Shown piece after piece: positions 8,842-17,576 of a stretch of 64,000 nt of DNA; position 1 is the stretch's first letter; every line of letters starts with the position of its first letter. Both the position numbers and the translations under genes were made by a program. The stretch comes from Chitinophagaceae bacterium. Lineage in GTDB: Bacteria > Bacteroidota > Bacteroidia > Chitinophagales > Chitinophagaceae. The stretch lies in the NCBI GenBank assembly GCA_019638615.1, contig JAHBTL010000030.1, forward strand, positions 25,956-89,955, given 5' to 3'. The notes beneath the pieces were generated by a model that was given only the letters and a program-made list of their open reading frames with translations, had not been told where the DNA came from and searched no databases.

Positions 8842-10254
8842 TTAATCGGTTGTGATCTTTAACTGGCAGTTGAGCTTGTTTAAGCCTTTATCTGTATATT
8901 CCACACCCGTATTGGCCATGCGTATCGAGTATTCGGGCCGGTTGTCCAGGCTTGCAGACGCATCAGCGATCTTCAGGTAAAGGTCATACGTACCGGCAGG
9001 CAGGCCTGCAAGTGATATCTTTTCATCAACAGCCAGCGTGCCGGATGGTTTGCATTTCCGGATATCTGCCGTAAGCGCAAAAGCATGTTCTGCTCCATCG
9101 GACTGGCGTTTTAAAACCAGGCTGCTGGTCTTGCGGTTGTACACAGGTGCATACCCGCTGTTCTTTAAGTTTATCTGGATACTGAGGTCTTTATCTTTAG
9201 TTACTTCACCAGGGAAACGCACACTTGCCAGGCTCAGGCGGTAACCCATATTGCGTTGAAATTCCTCAAAGCAGCCCGAGCTTTTCCAGGCATCTATGGT
9301 GGGCTTGTACCAGTTAAGATTTAAATAAGACCATCTCAGCCTTTTCATTTCATTAATGGCTTTTTCGCAGGAAGGAGTGCCCTCAAGCGGCGGGCAGGTT
9401 TCTCCACCTGCAGGCACGTATAAGGTTTCGTTGGCGATATACGTTTTGTCTGCCTCCACATCCACATACGTTCCGTAATCGGTAGCACCCGTTAAAAAAC
9501 AGTTGTTATAATGTCCCACCCTGGCGCTCCCCTGGCCGGAGTAGGCGCTGCCTGCATCAACAGGGGTTTTTGTTTCAAAAATGGCCTGCTTGATGGCCGG
9601 CGTACGCACCTGCAGCATAATTTCGGCCGGGATTGAAGCCATCATTTTACCAAGCACCTTTTTCATGTTTTCGGGAGTGGTGAGATTATTGGTAGAGCTG
9701 TGCCATTCGCCCCAGGGTCCAACAAATCCTCCCTGTAAAAAGGCTATTACATCTTTGTTCGCTTCAAAAAGTGGTTTCAACTGGTCAAGATGCATTTCTA
9801 TGGTAGATAAAGGTGCGTCCTCTTCCCCGTTGTAATGCACATACTCAATCCCTGTATAAGCAAAGCACAACACTACTTTAAGCCCTGCTTCACGCAACAG
9901 GTCAAAATCTGTCTGCATCAGGCTGAGCTGCTTTTCACTCAAAGGCGCATCCTTAAATTTTTCAAAATAGTAATTGCGATGCACCAGGCTTACCTTCTCT
10001 GTTTTCAAACGTTGCAGCTCCAGCTTGCTGAGCGGCGCTCCTTCAGAAGCTACCGTAAAGAGGTACATAAATCCCCGTTCGGGATTGGCAATGATTTCCG
10101 TTGACTCCTGGTACTGCTTTTCAACAAAGCCTTCATTTGGATCAGCGCCCTTTGAAGATTTTTTACAGGCCATCAGCAACAGGGGCGCCAATAAATAGAC
10201 GACCATTGCCGGCAACTGCCGTATCAGCAGGCGTTTATGTGTAGATTGTTTCAT
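8842..10254 (-). CDS. DUF4874/DUF4832 lipoprotein, probable TIM-barrel glycosidase
   Basis: A 470-residue lipoprotein (lipobox LLLMAC, about residue 30). It has the DUF4874 region (NPERGFMYLF onward) followed by DUF4832 (LNLNWYKPTIDAWKSSGC and a C-terminal beta domain). The central segment, with LCFAYTG and FVGPWGEWHSS, looks like the strand ends of a TIM barrel with acidic residues at the expected positions. These domains have no assigned reaction that I know of. Its position directly after susD (11 nt gap), in a locus with other glycosidases, makes a glycoside hydrolase or glycan-binding role likely. It is the best candidate here for an uncharacterised enzyme. Confidence 0.8.
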   Translation of the reverse strand: MKQSTHKRLLIRQLPAMVVYLLAPLLLMACKKSSKGADPNEGFVEKQYQESTEIIANPERGFMYLFTVASEGAPLSKLELQRLKTEKVSLVHRNYYFEKFKDAPLSEKQLSLMQTDFDLLREAGLKVVLCFAYTGIEYVHYNGEEDAPLSTIEMHLDQLKPLFEANKDVIAFLQGGFVGPWGEWHSSTNNLTTPENMKKVLGKMMASIPAEIMLQVRTPAIKQAIFETKTPVDAGSAYSGQGSARVGHYNNCFLTGATDYGTYVDVEADKTYIANETLYVPAGGETCPPLEGTPSCEKAINEMKRLRWSYLNLNWYKPTIDAWKSSGCFEEFQRNMGYRLSLASVRFPGEVTKDKDLSIQINLKNSGYAPVYNRKTSSLVLKRQSDGAEHAFALTADIRKCKPSGTLAVDEKISLAGLPAGTYDLYLKIADASASLDNRPEYSIRMANTGVEYTDKGLNKLNCQLKITTD

Positions 10255-10265
10255 GCGTTCCGGTA

Positions 10266-11735
10266 TTAATTATATCCCTGGTTCTGAATGAATTTGCCTT
10301 TGCCCTCGCTTACCGTTTTGAGGGAGAACGGAAGCACCACCTTAAACTCCTCCGTTGTTGTAGCATGTTTCACAATACGCGCTCTTTCAAGGAACTTTCC
10401 ATGCCGGATCAGGTCTGCCCGGTACTGCCCGTTCTCGCACCAGAACTCATGGCTTCTTTCTGTAAGTAACAGGTCATTAAATGCGTTGAGTGTATTATAG
10501 TCCGCTAATTGTTTATCATTCAACTGCGCTCTCCTGCGCACAATGTTTACCAACTCCATCGCTTCTGCCGCGGGGTTACCGCCTTCATTAGCAATGGCTT
10601 CTGCTTTTGACAGCAGCACATCAGCATACCGGTATACAATAATATCCACGGTAGATAAAGCGGTGGTCCGTTTGTCATCGGGATTTACTTTTAACGGTAT
10701 AGGCCCCAGGTCCATCACGTTGCCCGGGTTTGTTCTGCTGTACACTATACCATCAGTACCGGTATATTGTGTGATCAGCATTGTTTTGCGGGCATCGGCC
10801 GGTTCAAAGGAATCATAGAACCACCAGGTGCTTTGCACGGTCTGGTAGCCGCCCAGCGGTGCATAGTTCTGCGGCAGCGCATACATTTGCCAGGAGCTTT
10901 CGCTGGTGCCTTCATAATTACAGGGGATGGCCCAGATCACCTCTTTGCTTTTTTTAGCGCCATCGAGGCTCCACAGCCCAACATAATCATTGCTGAGTGA
11001 AAAATAATTATAGGCAATGATCTCATCGCAAACCTGGCGCACTTTAGCCCACTGCTTTTCATGCAGGTAAAGCCTGATCAGCACCATTTTTGCCAGTGCC
11101 TTGCTGAACCGGCCGTATTCCGCTGCCGCAGGGGCGGGAAGGTCTTTAGCCGCTTCTGTAAGATCCGCTTCAATAAATGCAACCATTTCCTCATTAGAGA
11201 GGCGCGCCAGCGGCTCTTCAACAAGCGGGTTTTTCAATACTTCCAAAGGAGCTACCACAATGGGGCCGTAAAGGTCAAAGAGATTATAACAAAGCAATCC
11301 TCTTGCACAGCGCACTTCTGCAATGGCAGCTTTTTTAACCTCCTCGTCAAGCGAAGAATTTTGGATCTGGTCAATGGTCAGCGTCATCCGGCTGATCTTA
11401 TTGTAAAAATTGTCGTAGAAATAAGTTACGCCTTCAACGTCTGTGGGCGTGTAGTTCAGTAGCGACAATTTCTGCTGGGACCCGTATTTCCCTACAAGAA
11501 TCTCGGTGGTATTATCCATCCATATCAATCCCCTTTCTGTTTGTCCGTTTATTCCATCCCACCAGGAACCGCGGAGGGGGTAGTAGCAGGCATTCACAAG
11601 GGCCTGTATATCTTCCCTGGAGTTGGGGAAAATGCTGGGATTTATTTCTGAGTAATCTTTGGAAACGAGGCGTTTGGTGCAACCCGTACCGCATATCACG
11701 AAGATCACTAAAATGGTGAAAGCTATTTTTTTCAT
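10266..11735 (-). CDS. SusD/RagB-family glycan-binding lipoprotein
   Basis: A 489-residue outer-membrane lipoprotein; the lipobox CGTGC is near residue 19. The SusD pattern is typical: a helical TPR-like core and a C-terminal region with ADVLLSKAEAIANEGG and VNIVRRRA, ending with QNQGYN. It forms the lid of the SusC transporter encoded immediately upstream (27 nt gap) and would hand oligosaccharides to it. Cotranscription with susC and the enzymes downstream is likely. Ligand specificity cannot be read from sequence. Confidence 0.92.
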   Translation of the reverse strand: MKKIAFTILVIFVICGTGCTKRLVSKDYSEINPSIFPNSREDIQALVNACYYPLRGSWWDGINGQTERGLIWMDNTTEILVGKYGSQQKLSLLNYTPTDVEGVTYFYDNFYNKISRMTLTIDQIQNSSLDEEVKKAAIAEVRCARGLLCYNLFDLYGPIVVAPLEVLKNPLVEEPLARLSNEEMVAFIEADLTEAAKDLPAPAAAEYGRFSKALAKMVLIRLYLHEKQWAKVRQVCDEIIAYNYFSLSNDYVGLWSLDGAKKSKEVIWAIPCNYEGTSESSWQMYALPQNYAPLGGYQTVQSTWWFYDSFEPADARKTMLITQYTGTDGIVYSRTNPGNVMDLGPIPLKVNPDDKRTTALSTVDIIVYRYADVLLSKAEAIANEGGNPAAEAMELVNIVRRRAQLNDKQLADYNTLNAFNDLLLTERSHEFWCENGQYRADLIRHGKFLERARIVKHATTTEEFKVVLPFSLKTVSEGKGKFIQNQGYN

Positions 11736-11762
11736 ACTTAATATTCTTTTCTGGTTTGAATG

Positions 11763-14700
11763 TTAAAAGCTGAAATTGGCGCCAATGGTATAGGTTCGTA
11801 CAAACGGGTAAGCGGCAGTGTACGAGTCCGTCTCCGGGTCCACGCCTTTGTAAGGCGTAATCACAAACAGGTTATTGGCATCAAGATGAAGGTTGACGGA
11901 GCTGAATAATTTACCCACCCATTTTTGCGGCAGCTCATAGCCTATGGAAATATTCTGCAGCCTCACAAACCAGGCATCTTCCAAAAAGAAATTGCCCGAA
12001 CCATAAGGAGACCAGCCAAAGAAAGAGCTGGGCTGGGTAGTGGAAGGACGATCAGGCGTCCAGCGGTTCTTTACCGTGCGCAGCCCGTTGTACCCGTATT
12101 TATTAATGCCGTCTGCCGATACGCCATACGTAACATAGTTAGGATCATTCATTCTCCTTCCGAACATGGAATTGAAATCAATACCAAGCGTGAAATTTTT
12201 ATACCTGAATCGGTTGGTCATTCCGGCTATAAGCCCCGGGTCGCTCGTTCCTATCATGCGGGTATCGGCATCGTCAATCCTGCCATCGGGCTTGCCTGTT
12301 CTGATGAACCTCCCATCCGGGTCTACTACAGGATTGCCGTTTGCATCCCGCTCGTAACCGTCAATATCGCTGATCTTGATCATTCCCGGCAAAAGCCCGG
12401 GCTGGGCAGGCACTGTTTCTCCTGTTTGCATAATACCATCTGACATGCGGGTGTATATAGCTCTTATCGGGTCTGTGGCATTCTGGTATATTGCCGGCTT
12501 CCAGTCAGGGGCTCTCTCTTTCCAGGTATCTTTAAATTTAGACACGGTAACGATCGTTCTCCATTCAAAATCCTTTGCCTGGAGTGTACGGAGGTTGAGG
12601 GTCACTTCAAACCCTTTGCTGCGGGTGGAGCCGATATTGGCAATAATGCTGTTGATCTCATGGTAAGAATTAAGCGGTTTGATATCCAGCAAATCGGATA
12701 TCACCTTATCATACACTTCTATGGAACCACTGAGCCTGCCACTGAGCATTGCAAAGTCGAGCCCGATATTCATCTCTGTAGTGGTTTCCCATTTCAGATC
12801 CGGGTTTTCCAGTCGTGCAGGAGAAACGCCGATCGTAATATCATCATTGCCGGAGAGATAGGCAGGATACGCCATATAAGCGGCAAAGGCGTTGCTCCCT
12901 ATAGAAGCATTACCTGTTTGCCCGTAACCGGCCCTGAGCTTAAGCTGTGAAATGGTGTTTTTCAAAGGCTCAAAGAATTTTTCCTCTGCCACATTCCAGC
13001 CCAGCGCTACAGCAGGGAATGTTGCCCATTTATGATTCCTGGCAAATACACTGGCGCCGTCGGTACGTATGCTGAAAGAAGCCATGTAACGATCCCGGAA
13101 ATTATAATTCAACCTTCCGAAATAAGAAGCGATCACATTTTCAACACGGGAAGAGCTCACTGTTTTGGTTCCTGTACCTGCATTGAGATTATTCCATAAA
13201 AAGGCGTCGGTAATAAAACCACTGTTACCTTCATTGGCGTAAGCTGTTTTGGTTTGCTGTTCGGATACGCCTGCCAGCACGTCAAGCTGGTGGGAACCGG
13301 CGATGCTTGTATTGTAATGGATCGTGCCTTCCACCAGGTAATCATTGCGGTCAATGCTCCCGATCGTGGCTCTCCCATTCTCCTTGGCGCCGTATAATGT
13401 GGTGCGTGGCAGATAATTCGATCTTGAGGTATATCCTCTGTCCAGACCGCCTTTCAGCCTGATCACAAGCCCCTTTACCGGGCTGATGTCCAGCGCGGAA
13501 TTCAGCAGCATGCGCTCAATCACGCCCTTGTCGGTAATGGTTAACAGGGAGTAGGGATTGGGCTGGGTAGCCAGCTCCGGGTTGAGCGGATAACTCCCGT
13601 CGTCATCAATGGGCAGGATATGCGGACCCTGCTGGATACCAGCCCTGATGACCCCGGAATTTTCAAACTGACCGGCGCCTAACTGGCTGTTATCGTTATT
13701 GATACGGCTTCCGGTAAGACTGATGCCCAGCTTTACATATTGGTTGAACTGCTGGTCGAGATTGCCGCGAAACGAATATCTTTTCATTGCTGAGTTGCTG
13801 ATAATGCCCTGCTGGTCGAAATAATTGCCTGAAACGAGGTATTTGGTATTTTTTGTCCCCCCGGTCACTGAAATATTGTGTTGTTGTGTACGTCCGTTCC
13901 TTGTCACCAGGTCTATCCAGTCGGTACCGCGGCCTACATTATTAATCGCATTTTGGGTATAGCGCTGATGATAGTCTCCGGCAACAGGGTTGGCCATTGC
14001 TTCTTCCACCGTTTTTGTTCCGAACGGGGCTACATTGTTCTCAAACAGCCATTGCTCCCAGGCTGCTTCATTGCGTACCTGCATCCATTCGTTCAGGGGC
14101 AGCACATCAAAAGAGTTGCTGTAGCGCTGGAAAGAAAAATTATTGGAATACTGTACCGTAGCCCTTCCTTCCGCACCTCTTTTGGTGGTGATCAATATAA
14201 CGCCATTGGCGGCGCGGGCGCCGTAAATAGAAGTGGAGCTGGCATCTTTCAGGATGTCTATAGATTCAATGTCGTTGGGATTAAAAGAATTGAGTATGCT
14301 TTGGGTGCCTGCCTGGTAACGGCCGCCATTGTCCGGCTGCTGCAGGTCTGATATAGGAAATCCATCCACCACGATAAGCGGCTCATTGCTGGCATTGATA
14401 GAGCCTGCGCCCCTGATCAGGATATCAAGCCCTCCGCCCGGCTGTGCGCTGTTTTGCCGGATCATAACGCCGGCGGCCTTCCCCTGCAGCATGTGGCCCA
14501 CATCAGGCGCGGAGGAAAGTACAAGGTCTTTTGCTTTTACGGAAGAAACAGCGCCGGTCAGGTTCTTCTTGCGCTGGGTGCCGTAACCTACCACCACCAC
14601 CTCATCCAGAGACCTGTCTTTTGCGGCAAGTATAATGTTGATCGTGGTCCTGCCATTTATATCTTCCGTAACATCTGCATAACCCGTATAGCTGAAAACA

Positions 14701-14915
14701 AGCCGGCCATTGGCAGGAGCAGTTATCTGGTAACCGCCTTCTTCATTGGTGGATGTGCCGGATGTGCCTCCCTGCACGATTACAGAAACGCCCGGAAGCG
14801 GCCTGCCGTCCTCCCCTGCCGTTACTTTACCGGAAACCGTTACCTGTTGTGCATATACCATGTTGCCTGAAATGGTGAGCAGGAATAACAACACCCGGGT
14901 CGTGAAATATTTCAT
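11763..14915 (-). CDS. SusC/RagA-family TonB-dependent transporter
   Basis: A 1050-residue outer-membrane transporter. It has a signal peptide (MKYFTTRVLLFLLTIS..., cleavage near VYAQ), a carboxypeptidase-D-like regulatory domain (~25-100), a TonB-box-like DEVVVVGYGTQ, a plug domain with the SusC signature GVILITTKRG, and a large beta-barrel ending TYTIGANFSF. It imports oligosaccharides together with SusD. The frame is open to 15077, but that GTG lies inside an operator-like palindrome and would add 54 residues before a good signal peptide, so the Met at 14915 was chosen. It is the first structural gene of the leftward operon, controlled presumably by the LacI-type gene upstream. Confidence 0.92.
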   Translation of the reverse strand: MKYFTTRVLLFLLTISGNMVYAQQVTVSGKVTAGEDGRPLPGVSVIVQGGTSGTSTNEEGGYQITAPANGRLVFSYTGYADVTEDINGRTTINIILAAKDRSLDEVVVVGYGTQRKKNLTGAVSSVKAKDLVLSSAPDVGHMLQGKAAGVMIRQNSAQPGGGLDILIRGAGSINASNEPLIVVDGFPISDLQQPDNGGRYQAGTQSILNSFNPNDIESIDILKDASSTSIYGARAANGVILITTKRGAEGRATVQYSNNFSFQRYSNSFDVLPLNEWMQVRNEAAWEQWLFENNVAPFGTKTVEEAMANPVAGDYHQRYTQNAINNVGRGTDWIDLVTRNGRTQQHNISVTGGTKNTKYLVSGNYFDQQGIISNSAMKRYSFRGNLDQQFNQYVKLGISLTGSRINNDNSQLGAGQFENSGVIRAGIQQGPHILPIDDDGSYPLNPELATQPNPYSLLTITDKGVIERMLLNSALDISPVKGLVIRLKGGLDRGYTSRSNYLPRTTLYGAKENGRATIGSIDRNDYLVEGTIHYNTSIAGSHQLDVLAGVSEQQTKTAYANEGNSGFITDAFLWNNLNAGTGTKTVSSSRVENVIASYFGRLNYNFRDRYMASFSIRTDGASVFARNHKWATFPAVALGWNVAEEKFFEPLKNTISQLKLRAGYGQTGNASIGSNAFAAYMAYPAYLSGNDDITIGVSPARLENPDLKWETTTEMNIGLDFAMLSGRLSGSIEVYDKVISDLLDIKPLNSYHEINSIIANIGSTRSKGFEVTLNLRTLQAKDFEWRTIVTVSKFKDTWKERAPDWKPAIYQNATDPIRAIYTRMSDGIMQTGETVPAQPGLLPGMIKISDIDGYERDANGNPVVDPDGRFIRTGKPDGRIDDADTRMIGTSDPGLIAGMTNRFRYKNFTLGIDFNSMFGRRMNDPNYVTYGVSADGINKYGYNGLRTVKNRWTPDRPSTTQPSSFFGWSPYGSGNFFLEDAWFVRLQNISIGYELPQKWVGKLFSSVNLHLDANNLFVITPYKGVDPETDSYTAAYPFVRTYTIGANFSF

Positions 14916-15063
14916 GGTGATTTTTTTTATTGCGGTGAAGATGTAAGGAATACGGATAGTCATTTTCAAGGGGAAGAAAGGGAGCCTGTCAGGCGCCGGA
15001 CCGGGTGAGCAGGCACCCGGAAATAACTGTACATTGAACATATGCAGATCGTTTTGAGTTAAA

Positions 15064-15079
15064 CTGTTTTCGTACACAG
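15064..15079. promoter_or_regulatory. Operator-like palindrome 1 upstream of susC
   Basis: CTGTTTTCGTACACAG is an imperfect palindrome centred on CG, the central dinucleotide typical of LacI-family operators. It shares the 11-mer TTCGTACACAG with a second site 56 bp away. It lies about 150 bp before the chosen susC start and downstream of the LacI-type gene. Likely bound by that regulator; inferred. Confidence 0.55.
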
Positions 15080-15119
15080 TACCGGAAAATTATAACAAAT
15101 GCATAAACAAACCAAATTT

Positions 15120-15135
15120 TTGTGTTCGTACACAG
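15120..15135. promoter_or_regulatory. Operator-like palindrome 2 upstream of susC
   Basis: TTGTGTTCGTACACAG contains the near-perfect palindrome TGTGT-N4-ACACA with a central CG. Its right half is identical to palindrome 1. The centre-to-centre distance of 56 bp is a little over five helical turns and would allow two dimers on a similar face or a DNA loop. Confidence 0.6.
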
Positions 15136-15351
15136 AAATTTATTTTACGATACGTGCACGATGCTTTGTGTAATTAAGCGGTAAAGCCCGGATAGCGGCC
15201 TTCTTTTCCGGGGGTTATGCTATAACGGCTCTGCGTACCAACTTCTGTGAAGCTAAAAGGACTTATACCACCGTGAGTTTTGGGTCTTAGCCAGGTCAGA
15301 AAAGTATATTTCACGCAGCCCTGCCTGCCGGCAGGCTGAAGGCGAAGTCCA

Positions 15352-15459
15352 CAAAGAAGCATTTGCTGTGAACGCTGCTCCGCAGTGAACGCCGCGGGAA
15401 AATTATTGATGAAATATTGGAAAGAAAATATATCACCCTGTTGATTATCATTTTTGAAC
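15352..15459 (-). repeat. Long imperfect repeat, copy B
   Basis: This 108-bp segment, read on the minus strand, matches 2544-2650 over nearly its whole length with scattered mismatches and a few single-base gaps. It sits between the lacI-type gene and the operators of the susC operon. It may be a dispersed intergenic element of this genome; only two copies are seen in the window, in opposite orientation around the locus core. Confidence 0.8.
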
Positions 15460-15489
15460 GCCCAAAACCCATGTTATACCCGGAAGATA

Positions 15490-16587
15490 TTATGGTAACC
15501 CCAGAACTGCAGGCTTGTCTTTATCAATAAAGTAGTTGATATTTTCTTTTGTAACGATATCCAGCGGGAGATACTTTATTTCTTCTACCTTTCTCTTAAA
15601 AACCAGGTGCTCCGTAAGCTGGTAGATGCCCCAATAGCCCTGCGCCCTTGCATTTTGATTGATCAAAAAGCTGATCCGCCCTTTTTCAAGAAAATAAAGG
15701 TTAGGAGGTATAAGGTCATAACCGATTACAGACGGGTGTTCAATATGTCTTTGTTCAAGATATTTGGCAACCTCGTAGGCCTTGCAGGTAGTAACAAAGA
15801 TGCTGGCAAGATCAGGATGGTCTTCAATAATTTCATCGAGCGGCTTTATGAATGCAGCAGTATTTGCCCGGTTCAACTGCACACTGATAATATTAAACTG
15901 GCCATCGAGGTTGTTCTGAAAAAAATAATTCCTGAATCCTTTTTCTTTTTTCTGCAAATGTGCAGAATTGCTGATGTCCTCATCTATATGGGCAATAAGC
16001 ACCGTGCAGGGCTTATGTTGTCCGTAATGGATCAATTTGCCGGCAAGCAGTCCGCTTTGATAGGAGTCCTGTCCTATATAGCTTAAGGGGTCGTACTCCG
16101 CGATCTGGGTATTAAAAAGAACAAAGGGAATGTTCATTTTTTTCCACTTCTCAAAAAAAGCAAGGCTTTCATGGTAAAAGATGGGAGACACCAGGATGCC
16201 ATCGGGCTTATTTTTTGTTAATGCATTGGCATTGTCAATAAAGGATTGCTTATCAGACGGATCAAATATATATTCCGTAACCCTGATCCCGTATTGCTTA
16301 AGGTCTTTGGCAGCCTTGGCAATGCCCTGCTGCGGTTCAAGCCAGTAAGAATCAACATGCGCATCGGGCACCAGGGCGGCAATTATATGTTTTTTGCTTG
16401 AAACAAGGGCCCGGGCCATAAGATTAGGCTCATAATGCATCTCCTGGAGCGCCTTCATCACCTTGTCGTGCTTTTTCACAGAAACATTGCCCCTGTTGTG
16501 CAAAACACGGTCTACCGTGCCAACAGACACGCCTGCTTTCAAAGCAATATCTTTTATCCGGACTACAGGATCATTGGTAATCTTCAT
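15490..16587 (-). CDS. LacI-family transcriptional regulator
   Basis: A 365-residue regulator. The N-terminal helix-turn-helix RIKDIALKAGVSVGTVDRVL (about residues 10-29) and the hinge-region text ending YEPNLMARAL are typical of LacI. They are followed by a periplasmic-binding-protein-like sensor domain (~65-340) with IIAALVPDAHVDSYW and VIGYDLIPPN. Such sensors normally bind a sugar or sugar phosphate. It lies upstream of and codirectional with the susC operon and is the obvious candidate to bind the two palindromes at 15064-15135. LacI regulators are less common than SARP, hybrid or ECF systems at Bacteroidota glycan loci. A cytoplasmic amino-sugar intermediate would be a sensible effector. 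Confidence 0.92.
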   Translation of the reverse strand: MKITNDPVVRIKDIALKAGVSVGTVDRVLHNRGNVSVKKHDKVMKALQEMHYEPNLMARALVSSKKHIIAALVPDAHVDSYWLEPQQGIAKAAKDLKQYGIRVTEYIFDPSDKQSFIDNANALTKNKPDGILVSPIFYHESLAFFEKWKKMNIPFVLFNTQIAEYDPLSYIGQDSYQSGLLAGKLIHYGQHKPCTVLIAHIDEDISNSAHLQKKEKGFRNYFFQNNLDGQFNIISVQLNRANTAAFIKPLDEIIEDHPDLASIFVTTCKAYEVAKYLEQRHIEHPSVIGYDLIPPNLYFLEKGRISFLINQNARAQGYWGIYQLTEHLVFKRKVEEIKYLPLDIVTKENINYFIDKDKPAVLGLP

Positions 16588-16769
16588 GTCTTTGCATTCA
16601 TAATAGCAGGGCTAAAATAAAATATTCCGGGGAACAAACGCAAAATGCACCCAAACATTCGCCGTAAAGTGGCGGGAAATGAAAGACAATCCCTCGTAAC
16701 ACTGCACTGCCACAGCACTGCGCGTACGCTCTTGTTCCTGCAGAGAAACCCTGCTCAGCATTTTAAACG

Positions 16770-17314
16770 CTAGTCTATAGTCTGGATAGCCGTCTTTAAA
16801 TCAAAATCAATCAGGCAGGTTTCACTTAATTTAAAGTGGAAAGGGGGGAAAATTTGCTTGTATTTGTTATCAACCAGCTCATATACTTCCGCAGAATTAG
16901 TATCAGGGTCTGCCATTAAATAATATTTTACTCCGCAGAATTCATAAAGGCTGAACTTGGTATTCCTGTCTTTTAACTGGGTGGATTTCGAAAATATTTC
17001 TATAATTAAAACCGGGGCCTGGTAATATGGCCCTCAGGGTCTAAATCACCGCACGCAATTGAAATATCAGGCCGCACAATATTGGTCTCATCTATTATCC
17101 AGTCCTGCTCAAACAAAACCCTGTAATTGCAGTATAATTTATTTTTACGTAAGGCAATATTGAAATAAGTATATAAATCGCCGCTCATCAATTGATGTTT
17201 GTTAAATGGCGAGGGGCTCATGGCAACCGGTATCCCTTTGATCAGTTCCCAATCGCCTTCCCACAATTTCCGGTCATTGATGGTATAAGTTGGTATATAC
17301 AGGTCTGGTATCAT
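16770..17314 (-). pseudogene. Uma2-family (DUF820) nuclease gene with a frameshift
   Basis: The intact first part (start 17314) encodes about 102 residues with the Uma2 features LWEGDWELIKGIPVAMSPSP and VRPDISIACGD, then stops at 17006. If one base is added back in the C run near 17020 (GGCCCCGG), translation continues as APVLIIEIFSKST through LYEFCGVKYYLMADPDT and ends at 16770. This gives about 181 residues, the normal length for the PD-(D/E)XK-like Uma2 family. The simplest reading is a single-base deletion in a short homopolymer: either a real frameshift mutation or a sequencing error. A CAAAGATA element (TATCTTTG on the gene strand, a good -7 match) lies at 17322-17329. Confidence 0.8.
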
Positions 17315-17548
17315 GCTTTATCAAAGATAAATTAAAAGGGATGATAATCATCAGCAAGGGTAGCACCTATGGTACATAAAGGCTTATTGTTGTTATTATT
17401 CTGCCAACGGATAACCTCTGCGAGGTATACTAACAACTTACTTTTTGGTCACCCGTAACCTGCTTGTAACCACCGACATATCCTACCTGCCTTCTGTATC
17501 GCAGATGCATCCGGCTTAGGCACCTGGATGACGCTAATATAACATTCC

Positions 17549-17556
17549 TATATTTG
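17549..17556 (+). promoter_or_regulatory. Candidate -7 element before the ClC gene
   Basis: TATATTTG matches the Bacteroidota TAnnTTTG element and ends 20 nt before the start codon of the ClC channel gene. No clear -33 TTTG was found at the usual distance, so this is tentative. Confidence 0.4.
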
Positions 17557-17576
17557 TTGTTTCTGGCGGGGAAAAT

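Larger units (their letters stand above)
14916..15489. other. Regulatory gap between lacI-type gene and susC
   Basis: This 574-bp gap carries two operator-like palindromes (15064-15079 and 15120-15135). Next to them is an intergenic stretch with a CCTGCCGGCAGG palindrome near 15323-15336 and copy B of the long inverted repeat (15352-15459). The promoter of the susC operon is expected between or near the palindromes, but no clear TAnnTTTG element could be identified. No convincing gene is present. Confidence 0.6.

Noticed and set aside
11793-11806. TTCGTACAAAC near the end of susC as a further LacI operator
   Set aside because: It matches only 9 of 11 positions of the shared half-site, has no inverse half, and lies deep in the coding sequence.
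14916-15077. A longer N-terminus for susC from a GTG codon
   Set aside because: The GTG lies within an operator-like palindrome and the extension would bury a standard signal peptide.
15174-15362. A 62-codon open frame on the minus strand containing the word PAGRQG
   Set aside because: The frame is produced by an intergenic repeat with a CCTGCCGGCAGG palindrome; such words recur in repeats of this phylum and no start signal or domain is seen.
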